The position numbers and the translations under genes were made by a program. A DNA stretch of 64,000 nucleotides from Arctopsyche grandis. Lineage: Eukaryota; Arthropoda; Insecta; Trichoptera; Hydropsychidae. Within the stretch, counting starts at the first letter, position 1; each line of letters starts with the position of its first letter. The notes beneath the pieces were generated by a model. That model worked only from the letters and a program-made list of their open reading frames with translations. It made no database searches and was not told the origin of the DNA. This document shows positions 32,648 through 44,002 of the stretch, piece by piece. The stretch lies in contig NC_135365.1 of the NCBI RefSeq assembly GCF_051622035.1, positions 12,752,001-12,816,000 of the forward strand, given 5' to 3'.

Positions 32648-34766
32648 ATGTTGGTAAGCGGGCGTTCTTTGGTGCAGTCGGCGGTGGTCCTCGGAGTCAG
32701 AAGGTTCTGTCTGTCGTCAGTCGTCAACGCCAAAGCCAAAGCCATGGGTCTTCACCGAGTCTTCTTCGACGTCGTGGCTGATGGAGCTCCCCTGGGACGC
32801 ATCATCATGGAGGTTTGTTCGCTTTTCCTTTTCCCTTTCGTCTGCTTTTTAGTCGTTGCCGCGCCGAGTGGATCGCGCGCGCTTCCGGTCAGCATCGTGC
32901 CGTGCCGGCTAGCACTAGACCACGCTTCTGCACACCGCGCACTCGGAAATTAAGTCGCCTCTTTCGGAAGTAATCGTGAAGATTCGGTCTCGTCTTGTTT
33001 CGTTTGGTAGTTCCTGCGCTGGACCACGTGCCGGCCGGCCGGCGTCTGCAGGCTGCCAATCACGCTGTTTTCAAAAGTCGCCAGTCACGCTCGCGATTAT
33101 CGCCCTTGTGCACAGCGCCCCAAGCCACTATTTCCCTCGCACTCTTCCCTGCCCCCGATTTCTTTCGGGAATTTTAATTGCTGGATCGATCGAGCGCGCT
33201 CTCTGGTTCTTGACCTTACTCATCACCCGTCACCCTTGGAGGTGGTTTTTTTTTTTGCATTTCGCTTATGTAATGTTGTATGCACGTTTTTTTCTAGCAT
33301 CTGTCTCTTTCTTATTCGTTCGTTGGTAATTTATCGCAAACTGGCGGTTTTCGCTCGCCGGATTCTCCAATACTACGTAAAGACGAGCCGTTCCTTTCGT
33401 CTCGGGAGTTGTCGCCATGCTCTCGTGATAGTTCGTTATCTTCCGGCAATGCATGCTCGCGCGATAAATCGCTATGACCTCAGCGATTATTTTAATTGTT
33501 GAATTCATTTGTTTTTTTTTTGTTCCTAACAAGTTTTTATATTGTCCATAGATACATTAAATGTGCACGGGTGCCATTTTGAATGTCCATAACCTTAAAT
33601 CAACCGTTCCTTCATGAGAAATATTGGGCATTTCCTAAAAGTAGGAGGAATCGCATCAAGATTTATCAAATTTTAGACATTTTTTTTAATATCCATTGTA
33701 TCCATGTCTATATTTAGACATGAACTACTCACGTTCTAGATGTTTTATTCTACCTACTCCACTATGATGAAGATTCAATAAAAGTAACAATAGGAACAAC
33801 AAATCATAGATCAATTTGTAAAAGATGTTACACCGAATTTTTTTTTAAATCGAATATATCTAGTCTTATCTAAATTTAAAAAAAAATGTTAATCCAAATG
33901 TTCACCAAAATTAAAAAAAAAAACTATTTGGCTAAGGTAATCTCTAAGAAAAATGAAAAAAAGCAGTAGTGTTCAATTTTAGCATATGAGTCATCGTTAT
34001 GTTTATACATCATACGCGTATAATAATTTGAATAGAATTTGAATCGATTGTATTTAATAATCCTATACACTTGCATACATATAAATTGCACAAATATAGA
34101 ATTGTAATTATTCTAATGCTTTTAGTGCGCTATCGCTGAGTGTAGGTCATTTAGAGTTGTATTGGAATAGTCGTGCAAACAAGTTTAACCGACTCCCACT
34201 ATCTGTTGTAATTTTATACTGTCCATACTTTGTAATCTGTGAGTCATTATTATCTGTACATCACCGATGCGGTTAACCCACGAATGTGTCCTAATTGTTT
34301 GGAGTTATGTGACTGATTTTTTTTTCGTTTTGATTTTCAGTTGAGAAATGACGTTGTGCCGAAGACTGCGGAGAACTTCCGCGCTCTTTGCACCGGCGAG
34401 AAGGGCTTCGGATACAAGGGCTCCACCTTCCACCGTGTGATCCCCAACTTCATGTGCCAAGGTGGCGACTTCACCAACCACAATGGCACCGGGGGCAAGT
34501 CCATCTACGGCGAGAAGTTCGCCGACGAGAACTTCACCCTGAAGCACACCGGACCCGGAGTCATGTCAATGGCCAACGCTGGAGCCGACTCCAATGGATC
34601 TCAATTCTTCATCACCACCAACAAGACCACGTGGCTCGACAAGAAACACGTCGTCTTTGGTGAAGTTGTCGAAGGCATGGACATCGTTCGCAAGATGGAA
34701 TCTTTTGGCACCGACTCGGGCAAGACCACCAAGAAGCTCGCCATCTCGGACTGTGGACAACTGTAA
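32648..34766 (+). CDS. Cyclophilin-type peptidyl-prolyl cis-trans isomerase (CypA/CypD class), two exons
   Basis: Cyclophilins isomerise Xaa-Pro bonds and are inhibited by cyclosporin A. Exon 1 is 32648-32812 and exon 2 is 34341-34766, with a canonical GT-AG intron of 1528 bp; total 196 aa. The core holds the full active site: FHR in [15 protein letters not shown] (CypA Arg55, Phe60, Met61, Gln63), SQFF (Phe113) and WLDKKH (Trp121, Leu122, His126). The first ATG adds a 32-residue leader rich in Arg, Ser, Val and Leu and lacking acids, as in mitochondrial presequences. The second in-frame ATG (32744, AKA-MG) would give a 164-aa cytosolic protein, the usual CypA length. Exon 2 is GC-rich at third positions, unlike the surrounding DNA, as expected for a highly expressed gene. 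It ends DCGQL, the normal family end. Confidence 0.97.
32813..34340 (+). other. Cyclophilin intron
   Basis: Begins GTTTGTTCG and ends TTTTGATTTTCAG. The first 500 bases stay GC-rich and resemble an extended CpG-rich promoter; the rest is AT-rich. No coding exon or recognisable element was found. Confidence 0.7.
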
Positions 34767-36389
34767 TCTAATTCTAACATCATTTTTTAAACCAGTCATC
34801 AAAACTACCTTTGTGTTTTTTTTTTAATATAAAATAATATATTACAATTTTTATTATTGTTTTCTAAATGCGCTTGATTTTTACTAAAGATAAAAAAGAC
34901 CATTGTATAGTTCAGCAGTGCCGAACAAGAGTCATTCCATTCGAACGTAGTAGTACTTGGGTGGTACTGTGGCAAAGTCTGTTTCAAATGAATCTGATAA
35001 TTCTTATTGTGTAAGGAACATGATACACTTATTTTTCACTGTATACTATTTCCTGTAATAATAAAAAAAAAGATAATTATCGGAATTTTGATCGTCTTTC
35101 TAATTTTTTACACACACTCCCCCTTTTGAAATTCACTTACAGGTCATGTTATGGTGCCGTGGGTGAATTAATTTGAATCGACGATGAGGTCTGTATAAGG
35201 TCAATCGACCTTGGCTACGTGCTTAAAATTTAAATAAAAATTCGAAGGGATATTAATTTTCACAGTTTTCGTAAATACAAATTTTCATTCTATACATTAC
35301 GATTCAGCTGCTCGGAAATGTATTTCAGTAACATAAGTCAATGATCTTACAATGCGGTTTTTTATGTTAAAAACATGCAAAAGTCTAAATTTATATAGCA
35401 GATCGTCACGTGATTACCTGTTGGATTTACCACTGCTTCATTTGTTTGGAAACGTCTTTAGCTGAAATAATTAATATTTGATGATGGCAGGTGCTTGTTA
35501 TTCTTGCTTGGGAACCGGTGGAAAATGAATGGAGGGTTTCACTGTTGATACCAGGGCCGCACTACAATTTGAATCTAATTATATAATAGAAAATGTATAA
35601 CGACTCTATTAGAAGTGTTAGTTTGGCAGGTCATCACTGATGACTCATCAGTCATCACTTAGCATTTTTGAAAAATGTAATTCAAATTGATTTTGTATAC
35701 CAAAAAAAAATGTTTTACGGCCGATAAAATAATGAGTCAATTTAACGCGTGGTAAACGTATCGATTTGTAAATTTGCGTTATTCAAACTGAAAGTGTGAA
35801 AGTGTGTACATTGGTGTAAAGGTACGACCAGTTATTTCGGCGTTGATGGTTTATTTATGATATCGATTACCTTTTTTCAACATTATTACATTAGGAGATA
35901 TTGGTGCTGTGTAAATAATACATGGCGATAAAACGCATATAAGTTTGTCGAACATGGGAATATAAAGATAAATCAGAAAGGTTCAAAATCATATTTATTT
36001 GATATTGAATTACTCATTTTAAACACGACGAATTGTCGATCGTTGAATTTGATTTAATTTTTTTTAATATGATTCGTAGATAACATATCAAGTGCAAAAT
36101 TTTGATTTGTATTTTATTTCCGAAAATAGCTCACTAAAGATAACCTTAAGTTGATAAATAAAAAGTTGTCGGAAGTGAATTTTGAATTACGAATTTTTTT
36201 TATTAATTTTAACCATAAAATGTATGATTTTTTTTTTAATGAAAATAATAAATTAAATTTGTGTGGAATAGGCACAGAAGCAAGGTAGGAATAGTTAAAA
36301 ACATCATTTCTCAATTTCACATAGTATTTTTTATTAAAAAACTGAAATTTGATAAATCACACATATTTAAACTTTATTTCTTTATATTT
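34767..36389. other. Cyclophilin 3' region and intergenic sequence
   Basis: No canonical AATAAA lies close to the stop; AATATAAAATAAT is at about 34827 and AATAAA at about 35059. Beyond that no gene or element was recognised. Confidence 0.45.
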
Positions 36390-36970
36390 CACTAGTAGCC
36401 TGTGTGTACGTACTTGCGCACTCCATTTGATCGGCCAAAATTAACAAAAGAATAAATTAAAAATACCATTTTTTTATAAAAAAGAAATATTAAATTTTAA
36501 ATATTATATGCCACGTCTCATTCCACGATTCCAAGGGGAGAAATAAAGGCGGAGCGTGGTGAGTGAGTACATCGCATCACATCGCGCATGTGCAATTCTC
36601 ATACTATGCCTCATCTCTTTCCACGATATACGATTCCAAGGAGAGAAAGAGAGACGGAGCATGTTGACTACATTCATACACACTCGACAAGCACGTAATA
36701 GACAATTATATATACTAGTGACCTGTGTGCACATAATTGTGCACTCTGATAAATATCGCAATTCGGATGAATGGAATTAATAATTTAAAATTTAGTTTTT
36801 TTGAAATAAAAAAACTTTTTTTGTCAGCCAATCATGTGAACGAAGTGATATGCCGCGTCTCTTTCCACGATATACGATTCCAAGGGGAGAAAGAGAGATG
36901 GAGGGTGTTAGCGAATATTAATACGCACGCGGGCATGCACGCACGCACGTATACAATAGAGAATTATTAT
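36390..36970 (+). repeat. Tandem-like direct repeats (ACTAGTGACCTGTGTGCAC ... GGGGAGAAAGAGAG)
   Basis: TGCC(A/G)CGTCTC(A/T)TTCCACGATATACGATTCCAAGG(A/G)GAGAAA occurs at about 36510, 36606 and 36849. ACTAG(T)(A/G)(A/C)CCTGTGTG(T/C)AC occurs at 36392 and 36717. The unit is about 240-320 bp. Probably a partly duplicated mobile element; non-coding. Confidence 0.55.
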
Positions 36971-37429
36971 ATACAATACGATTTGTTAAATTTCTGATCA
37001 CCTACCTTGATTATAAATAACAATTTATTGAATTTAAAATTGGATCGAACTGTGTATTGTTTGTGTTGCACTCGACGCCGAAAGTTTACTTTACTTATCT
37101 GCAAAAATTTACGGTAAAACAACGCTTATTTCATTGTAACAACTAACGTCATAAATCGTATTATCGTATTATTGATATAAATATGGATTAACGTAAAGGT
37201 TTTGTTCTTTTAAGTCGTGAGATAAAACCAGTACGCTCTTTAATGAATTAGAATTTTTTTATCTAATAATATACAAATTCTTCGGCAAAAATGTCTTCTA
37301 CAAAAATATTGACAAATTAGTCAAATGTAGTTTCTTACTTTGATGAACAATATATAGTCCAGTGATTAAACTAAATTGAATTTTGAAACCTTAAAATGTT
37401 TGCTAATCACTTTTTCTGGGTTCAGTGAT

Positions 37430-37610
37430 TATTGGTCACAAAGCACTCGTCCAAAAGTCACTAAAATCTCTATAACGGAACATCTGGCAGCCGAAAAGTC
37501 CATCATACAAATGAGAACTTGAGTGCCTAATATTACGTATTCGCGATTTTCATGGCAAAAATTGTCTTTGTGACCACCGCAATGTAACTAATAATCCAAT
37601 TACCTTTTTT
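37430..37610. repeat. Dispersed repeat, copy 2 (mate at 11515-11740)
   Basis: Inverse orientation of the 11.5-kb copy: GATTATTGGTCACAAAGCACTCGTCC...ATCTGGCAGCCGAAAAG...GAACTTGAGTGCCTAATATTACGTATTCGCGATTTTCATGGC...CTAATAATCCAATTACC. Confidence 0.6.
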
Positions 37611-37619
37611 TCAACCAAT

Positions 37620-38639
37620 CTTGTGTAGAACCCAATTTTAACCAATCTTGTGTAGAATTTTATAAGAGCATTCAAGAAAATGAATTCATTTTTCCATAAA
37701 TGTGCGTCTATGATTCTTTAATCTTCGTTTTAATCCTTTCAGACCTGAATTTTTATCTTTGGATGAAAAAAATATTTTTTATAAAATTCTATTAAGTGGG
37801 ATAACACAGATGAGAAAAATATACATATATATATTTTTTCAGACCATTTATTGGGAAAATACAGCACTTACATTGTAATTTAAAAATGGTCTGTATAAAT
37901 GTGCAAATTATCTTACCAAAAATTTTAAGCAGATTATAAAAATCTTGAGATGAAAAAGATATAGTAATAATAAATAAAACATAGATATCATGTCAAAATA
38001 ATGCAAAAAAATTGATTTATTTGCAACAAAACAGCGAAAACAAATCTGACATACCGGGATCCGTGCGCTCGGACCGTAACATCGTTGACAAATTGTCATT
38101 TAACTGAGTTCTCTTACGTTTGATGGTAGCACTGTAAATGCTAACTAAATGAATAAGATGTACACCACGATGTACAAAAGGTCCCAAATATAATAATACG
38201 TAAACTAGACCACAAAAAAACATTCAAATTACCGTACATTGCAATGTACACTAGGTCTGTAAGGGTTAAATAATTGAAGTATTTAGAGATATGTTTTTGG
38301 AAAAAAATGGTCACCTTAATCAACATGCTGCAAGTTGTCAAATAATACTTGCTATACAGAAATATTAAGAAAAAAAAACGGTTGATTCATATACATATGA
38401 ATCAGCGCGCATTGTAGGGTTAAATTATTATTTTTTGAACAGTTGAGAATTTACGATGGGTCACGTTTACAATATTGAATGATGCAATTATGCAAATGTG
38501 TTAAAAAAAATCACAAAAAATTTGCAATTCAATTTGATATTAGTAATTCGACTTTTCCAATATTAGAGACGAAGAAAAAGTCTCGACAATTCTATATTTG
38601 AACTTAATTAATAATTGAATTAATACATTTGCGCCGAGT
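37620..38639. other. AT-rich non-coding sequence
   Basis: Minus-strand frames at 37908-38341 are short and unlike any family. Nothing else recognised. Confidence 0.4.
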
Positions 38640-38955
38640 ACGATTCTGGCGAGCTAATACGTGAAGGAGCGCAGGTAGGTGTTAGATTTGCGTGTGTGTG
38701 AGTTGCGGTAGAGAATGTTCGGTTCGCGCGTGTGTGTGTGTGAGTGTGTGACTTAGAGTTTGGGTGGGGAGAGGGTGAGGGAACGGGAGGAGGGTGAGGG
38801 GCCAGGGGGGAAGTCTGGTGGAAATTTCCAGCGCTGTTCGAGCGGCGATGTTCTTTCGAGCGAAAAGAGCGCCATCTACCACACTTTATACGCAACGAGC
38901 GTCGGTAAAAGCGATCGCGCCGTTATCAAGGACGCCTCAAAATGGCGGCGGGTAC
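38640..38955. promoter_or_regulatory. CpG- and G-rich island, probable promoter
   Basis: A sharp rise in GC content includes TG repeats, a GGGGAGAGGGTGAGGG-type purine run and a terminal AAAATGGCGGCGG|GTACGA. The last combines a YY1/Pho-like motif with a possible splice donor at 38953. Open frames exist on both strands but none resembles a known protein. Most likely a housekeeping-type promoter or first exon of an unidentified transcript running right, towards 39.2 kb. Confidence 0.4.
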
Positions 38956-39280
38956 GAATCATACTCTTTCACCTTTCACCTTTTATTTACATTAATTAAT
39001 TCAATTTTTAATATCACATATCATAGCATATCAAATGTTTTTTATTTATAGTTTCATATATATATACAATTTTTAAAATGTTGGTTTCGCATCTAATTTG
39101 GTATACAAATTCTCAGTAGACTCTTCGGGGCTTTTTTTTATTTTTTATTTCTTTTTAGACGCGACTTCTGCTTCTGACAGTCTTTAAACCTGCACTGGCT
39201 GATGTATCTAATGGCGCCGGTGTCTGAGAAGATGTTGTCCTGTAGACCGTTACGTTTGTAAGCGGATAGAGGAAGCTCGG

Positions 39281-39564
39281 TTAACTGTTGAAATACAAAT
39301 GTCTGCTGTGAACTTGTTTTTGCACGTCGGTGGTGAGCTAAATTTTGCATCGTGTAATGCTTATAAGATTTAAAAATGCTATTATTATTGGTATCTCACC
39401 AGACTACCGTTGTCTTCATATTTGTAGCAAACAATTCCGTCATGGCAGGTTTGGCCGCGGCGATAACTGTGTGGAAATTGCAAACGTTACAGTAACTGGT
39501 ATGTGAATTTAAAATTTGTATGTAGTATTCGTACTTACTTTGACATTTTGCTGATAATTTTAAT
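39281..39564 (-). CDS. Candidate small spliced gene (about 43 aa), uncertain
   Basis: Minus-strand splice signals define exon 39564-39539 (acceptor TAAATTTCAG; ATG at 39546; donor AAA|GTAAGT), exon 39466-39400 (acceptor TTTCCACACAG; donor CTG|GTGAGA) and exon 39337-39281 (acceptor AAAATTTAG). The joined frame is continuous and would give a 43-residue peptide containing RRGQTCHDGIVCYKYEDNG. AATAAA words on the minus strand lie near 39145-39155. A later acceptor would instead join the second exon to a 50-60-codon open frame ending RLKRNKK at 39138. Plus-strand signals in the same interval also look usable (acceptor CTTTTTAG at 39158, donor GTGAGC near 39331), so strand is not certain. I recognise no family. 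Confidence 0.3.
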
Positions 39565-39599
39565 CTGAAATTTAGAGACGACGATTCCTGTTGAAAATT

Positions 39600-41849
39600 T
39601 CAACACCGAATGGTTTTTTAGCTAAAAATTATGTTAATAGTATTTATTCGTTTGTTTTCTGATTTTTTAAATTTGAATTTGAAAAACGATAATATAGGGT
39701 AATTGGAAAGGTGTATATTTCAATCAAATGTCATTTAACATCAATATTACATTTTATTCAAAATTTATTGTTTTGTCAAACAATTGGTTACAAAGACATG
39801 GTTTTGTCTCCATAAACAGGGGTTGGTTACATCGATAAAAATAAATTTTGTAATAATCCACTTACTAAGTAGTTCTCTTAATTCAACAATTTAAGCGTAT
39901 AAGCTCCCACAATTTTTTTGTATCATAAAGAGAACAATGCGACACACACAATATAGGGAATAAAAACAATAAAATATTATTTACAATAAATAGCAAATAT
40001 AATATTTGATACATATTATATGTGAAAAAAAGAAGCGGTGAATTAAACTGTGACAAACATTTGATTTTTAATCATAAGGCATTTATAATGTAATCAGTCA
40101 CATTCGTTCATCTTCAAACCTACACATAAGTTGTGAATTATTTTTTCTAATGTAAGTAAATATGTTATAATAATATCTATCGCAAAGTATTAATTGATAG
40201 TTTATAATGTAACATAGAATAGATTTTTTCAATATATGTTTATATAATATAAGGTAAGACATTATTTTCTAACATTCGTACTCGTACATTAACAGAATGT
40301 ATTTAATATGAATATATTTCTTAGTAATTTTAAACATTTAGATGTTTTTGATAAAACCTACACACCAATAATACACATATTAAATTGATTTTACAGTTGA
40401 AAGTTGCAAAGTTGCAAAATTGAATTTTTTTTAGAGATATTTTATAAAAATATATAATAATATGATTATTTATTTAAATAAATGATACATGGAAACATAC
40501 TTTTCATAATTTAATAATATTTTATGTGCTTTGATGTATTGAAAGTTGCACACATGGAAATTTGGATACGCAAATTCTTTGAATTTTAGTAAAATACATA
40601 CAACATTAAATGTAACATTAATTAAACAAATATCTTATGATTAGTTTTTCAATCTCAGTTATACATACATATATGTAGTATGAATATATTATATAATGTT
40701 TTGGAATGTAACACATTGAAAATATTATATATGTACAATTTTATGTATATTTCATACATATATATACATATGGATATATGTATGCATTGGATATTCTTAT
40801 ATGATAAACAATAAAGAAAAAATAATTGAATCATATCTTACAAGGTAATATTATACATTTATAAAAATATATGGTTACAAAATTTATATTGTTGGGAATA
40901 TAAAAAAAATAAATATTTTTATATAATATAAATGATTTGATATTTGTATAACATTGGTAGAATCAATTTCATACTTCATTCTAAACAAAATATAAATGAG
41001 AAGAGTCGTGGACCAATATAAATATGTGTATAGATAACAATGAAATATAAGTTTTCATTAAATTTTACAAAATATTGGATTTAATACTATAATAGTTTTC
41101 ATATTTTGTATATATGTATGTATATTTATGTACATTTAGAAAACACTATGTATGTACAATAAGAAATTAATATTTCTATTTATAAATAGTGAGTTGGCAA
41201 TCAAGTTCATGTTATAATATAATAGATATAAAATAAGACGACTAAGATTATTTTAGTTTCCATTTATTGTACTGAAAAAGTATCACTTAAATTATAAATA
41301 GTAAGAAAAGATGCATGCATTAAATATCTTGGGTAAATTTGACATTACAAATATCGATTTATTAATAACTTATGTATATGTATTGAATTTGTGTAAATAC
41401 AAATGTGTGATTAAACATTCACATAGAGATTTGTTATTTTAAAGTAAATTATGCTGCACTTATAGTACTTTTCATACAATTAATTTATTGTTACTACAAT
41501 AATTGAAATGACCAAAGGGTTATGATAAGCTTTTATTGTTTAAAAATAAGTGATATCTATTTATAATTGCTTCTTAATTTATTAATCAAAATTTTAATGC
41601 TGATAATAATGTATATATTAATTTGCCCTTGTCAATTTTGAAGTTGTTTCAGATGTTTAAATATATACAAACATACGCACACATGATATTAGAATATCCA
41701 GTCTCAAATACATTTACCATTAATCTCACCGATAGTAATTTAACAATCATGAATAATACCTACATATGTATATATATCAAAGTAAATTTAAAAGGAAACA
41801 TCATTAAATAATTGTTATATTGTTGTACAATATGTTTATACTTGTGTGT
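39600..41849 (-). other. Likely 3' UTR and intergenic sequence of the 41850-43291 gene
   Basis: Very AT-rich, with no coding frames and only TATG/ACAT-type simple repeats. Many AATAAA words on the minus strand make any single poly(A) site uncertain. No element termini were recognised. Confidence 0.4.
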
Positions 41850-43291
41850 TTATTTTACAAATAGGTCTTTCAGTGTTGAGCACAATGAAGTGTCGCAGGT
41901 TTCAGTTGTATCATCTTCTTCAGATTTTCCAGCGTACCAGGAATTGGGACTGGATTGCCCTTTTGTTGGTCCACCGGGTGTGGGTGATTTGCTCTTGCTG
42001 GTGGGCATTGGTGGAGACTTAATGGTTGTTTTGGGTATAGCACCTTTGTTATTAGCCGGTGTAGCCGGTTGTAGGACAGTAGGCGGTGTATCATTGTTTC
42101 CAGTTTGCCGGAGAAAGACTTCAATGGCGCTACCCAGCACCTGAGGATCCACCACAGATCCGGTCGGTTTGTCCCAGATGACTTTGGATTTTTCTACAGG
42201 TTTTGGTGGGGATGTTTTGCCTGATTTCATAGCAGATCGTGGATGTGGAAATGTTATGTTTGGTTTTGCAGCGGCGGCGTCTTCAGACTCTGCCTTCTTC
42301 AGAGCTAAAGTTTGATGCCTTTTTATGAACCAACTGGATGGGCTGACTGTTTTGTCGTTGGTTTCATTCTTGAATTGGGACACTCCGTGGAGCACAGAGA
42401 CGTCAAAGCTGTTCGATCTGCTGCTTTTCAACTTGTTGCGTTTGCTTTCTAGAGACGTACTATCTTGAGCATTTCCTTTTGACGGTTGATCATCGCAACG
42501 GTCTATTTCAGTGGCTGAAGATGTGAGATTTGATAGAATTGAAATCAAATCCGTGTTGGAACAGACGATCCCTTGAAGAGGACGAGCTCTGGGAACGTTT
42601 GGTGGCTGTTCCGAAGCACGTCTGCGGCCCGATGGAATCACTGGAAGTGTTCCACCACACGTGAAGTCAGAATATCGTCGACCACCTCTGGTGTAACGTT
42701 GTGGAGGACGGCTGGCACCTTCTGCTTCGTCGAGGGTTTGCACTTCGCAGACGCGCTCGTTCGACGTGTTCCACAGTTTCATGCGAACTTTCCTTGCCGT
42801 GACGATGTCGTCCATGATGTCCAGTTGGAGATTGTGGGTGCTTCCTCGACGGTCTGAGAAAGCAGCAACGGATTCGCGACGGTTGCGACCGAACATGGCT
42901 GGTGGAACTTTGCATATTGTGACAACCGAGTGTCTACGTCCTCCAGGCTGGGGTGCCGGAGCTGTGCTCAAAGTTGCGAGGAAAGCTGCCTCCCTTGGAG
43001 AAGGTCCAGATCCTTCGCCTCCGCGCTCTGAGAGTCTTCGCACTTGGCTGGCTGTTATACCGGAAGTGCACGCTGGAGTCGGCAAGGAGTGCTTCCTTGT
43101 CTCTCTAGGATCTCGCCAAGGCGATAGTAGATAAGGATTCTGGGGAGATTCAATATCTAAACTTTGACGTGGCGAGGATGAGTGTGTACGAGACTCTTCC
43201 TCTTCCAGACAGCCAGATTCTTCAACGACGATGAGCGGCTCCTGTCCTCCTAGGCCCATCATCGGTGTCAACGATGCTCTCCTCATATTGT
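41850..43291 (-). CDS. Uncharacterised Ser/Pro/Arg-rich protein, large 3' coding exon
   Basis: A 1.44-kb open frame on the minus strand follows an acceptor (TTTCAATTCCAG, exon from 43291) and ends at TAA 41852-41850. The exon opens with two bases plus AAT ATG, so either the ATG at 43286 starts the protein (478 aa) or upstream exons supply an N-terminus (entry would need one base carried over). It is low-complexity-rich but clearly coding: third positions are biased and no stop occurs in over 1400 bp of a region with many. Eight basophilic R-x-x-S-type sites stand out (RRAS, RKHS, RRLS, RRHS, RRES, RRGS, RRYS, RRAS). Further notable segments are SSWFIKRHQ, VIWDKPTGSVVDPQVLG and a Pro/Ser/Lys-rich C-terminus ending TLKDLFVK. 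No membrane segment or catalytic domain is seen. I do not recognise the family; a phosphorylated cytoplasmic or scaffold region is a guess. Confidence 0.85.
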
Positions 43292-43713
43292 CTGGAATTG
43301 AAACAAAAAAATGATTATTCAAACTTGCAGAATTGCAGATTCTTTTTTCTACTACGCCTCTTTATCTAATGAGATGGAAATCGAAGAACAGCGTCTAATG
43401 AAGTATGAAATTGGTTTACAAATTTTATCTCGACTATCATATACATAAACTGTACATATAAACATTATACATATATATTTGGAATTAAATTTTAAGGCTT
43501 TTGTGTAAAATTTAGATTTTTTTCTCGAAAGCATTACTTGACTAGAGCAAGGATTGATTAGATTATTTTTTACTCGAATTGTAGCGAACCAATGTTTCGA
43601 AACGTTATGCTTCAATATATGTATGTACATACGCAGGTAAGTATATTCTTATGATGCTTTGAACTTATTAATGATTAAATGCATCAAGAGTAATGGTACG
43701 AGTATACATACAT

Positions 43714-44002
43714 AGGTCTATTCATACTGGCACAGCACAGATTGGCAAGTGAACGCAAACAGCAGTACGAAAAATATTCTTCAATATATTCTATATGGAC
43801 ACATTCATACGCTACGACGTAAGAAATATTGCTCCGTATTGTCGCGCTCTGTAATGTATGTATATGTAAGTCGATTTTGCCTTGCACTCTGCCAAAACTT
43901 GTCTGAGTGTGCGCTGCTGTATAGTATGAATATAAGTAGTCTTTTCCGTGCAATGCTATGCCGGGCTGTTGCCTTGCAGTGTTGGATAGTATGAATAAAC
44001 CT
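43714..44002. mobile_element. Harbinger-like MITE, relative of 17019-17558
   Basis: Ends AGGTCTATTCATACTGGCACAGCAC and inverse AGGTTTATTCATACTATCCAACAC; interior ACAGCAGTACGAAA and GCTGCTGTATAGTATGAATA. 289 bp, upstream of the 41850-43291 exon, non-coding. Confidence 0.55.

Noticed and set aside
34305-34547. Minus-strand frames opposite cyclophilin exon 2
   Set aside because: Shadows of the GC-rich coding exon.
42573-43134. Plus-strand frames of 94 and 122 codons
   Set aside because: Antisense shadows of the 41850-43291 exon.
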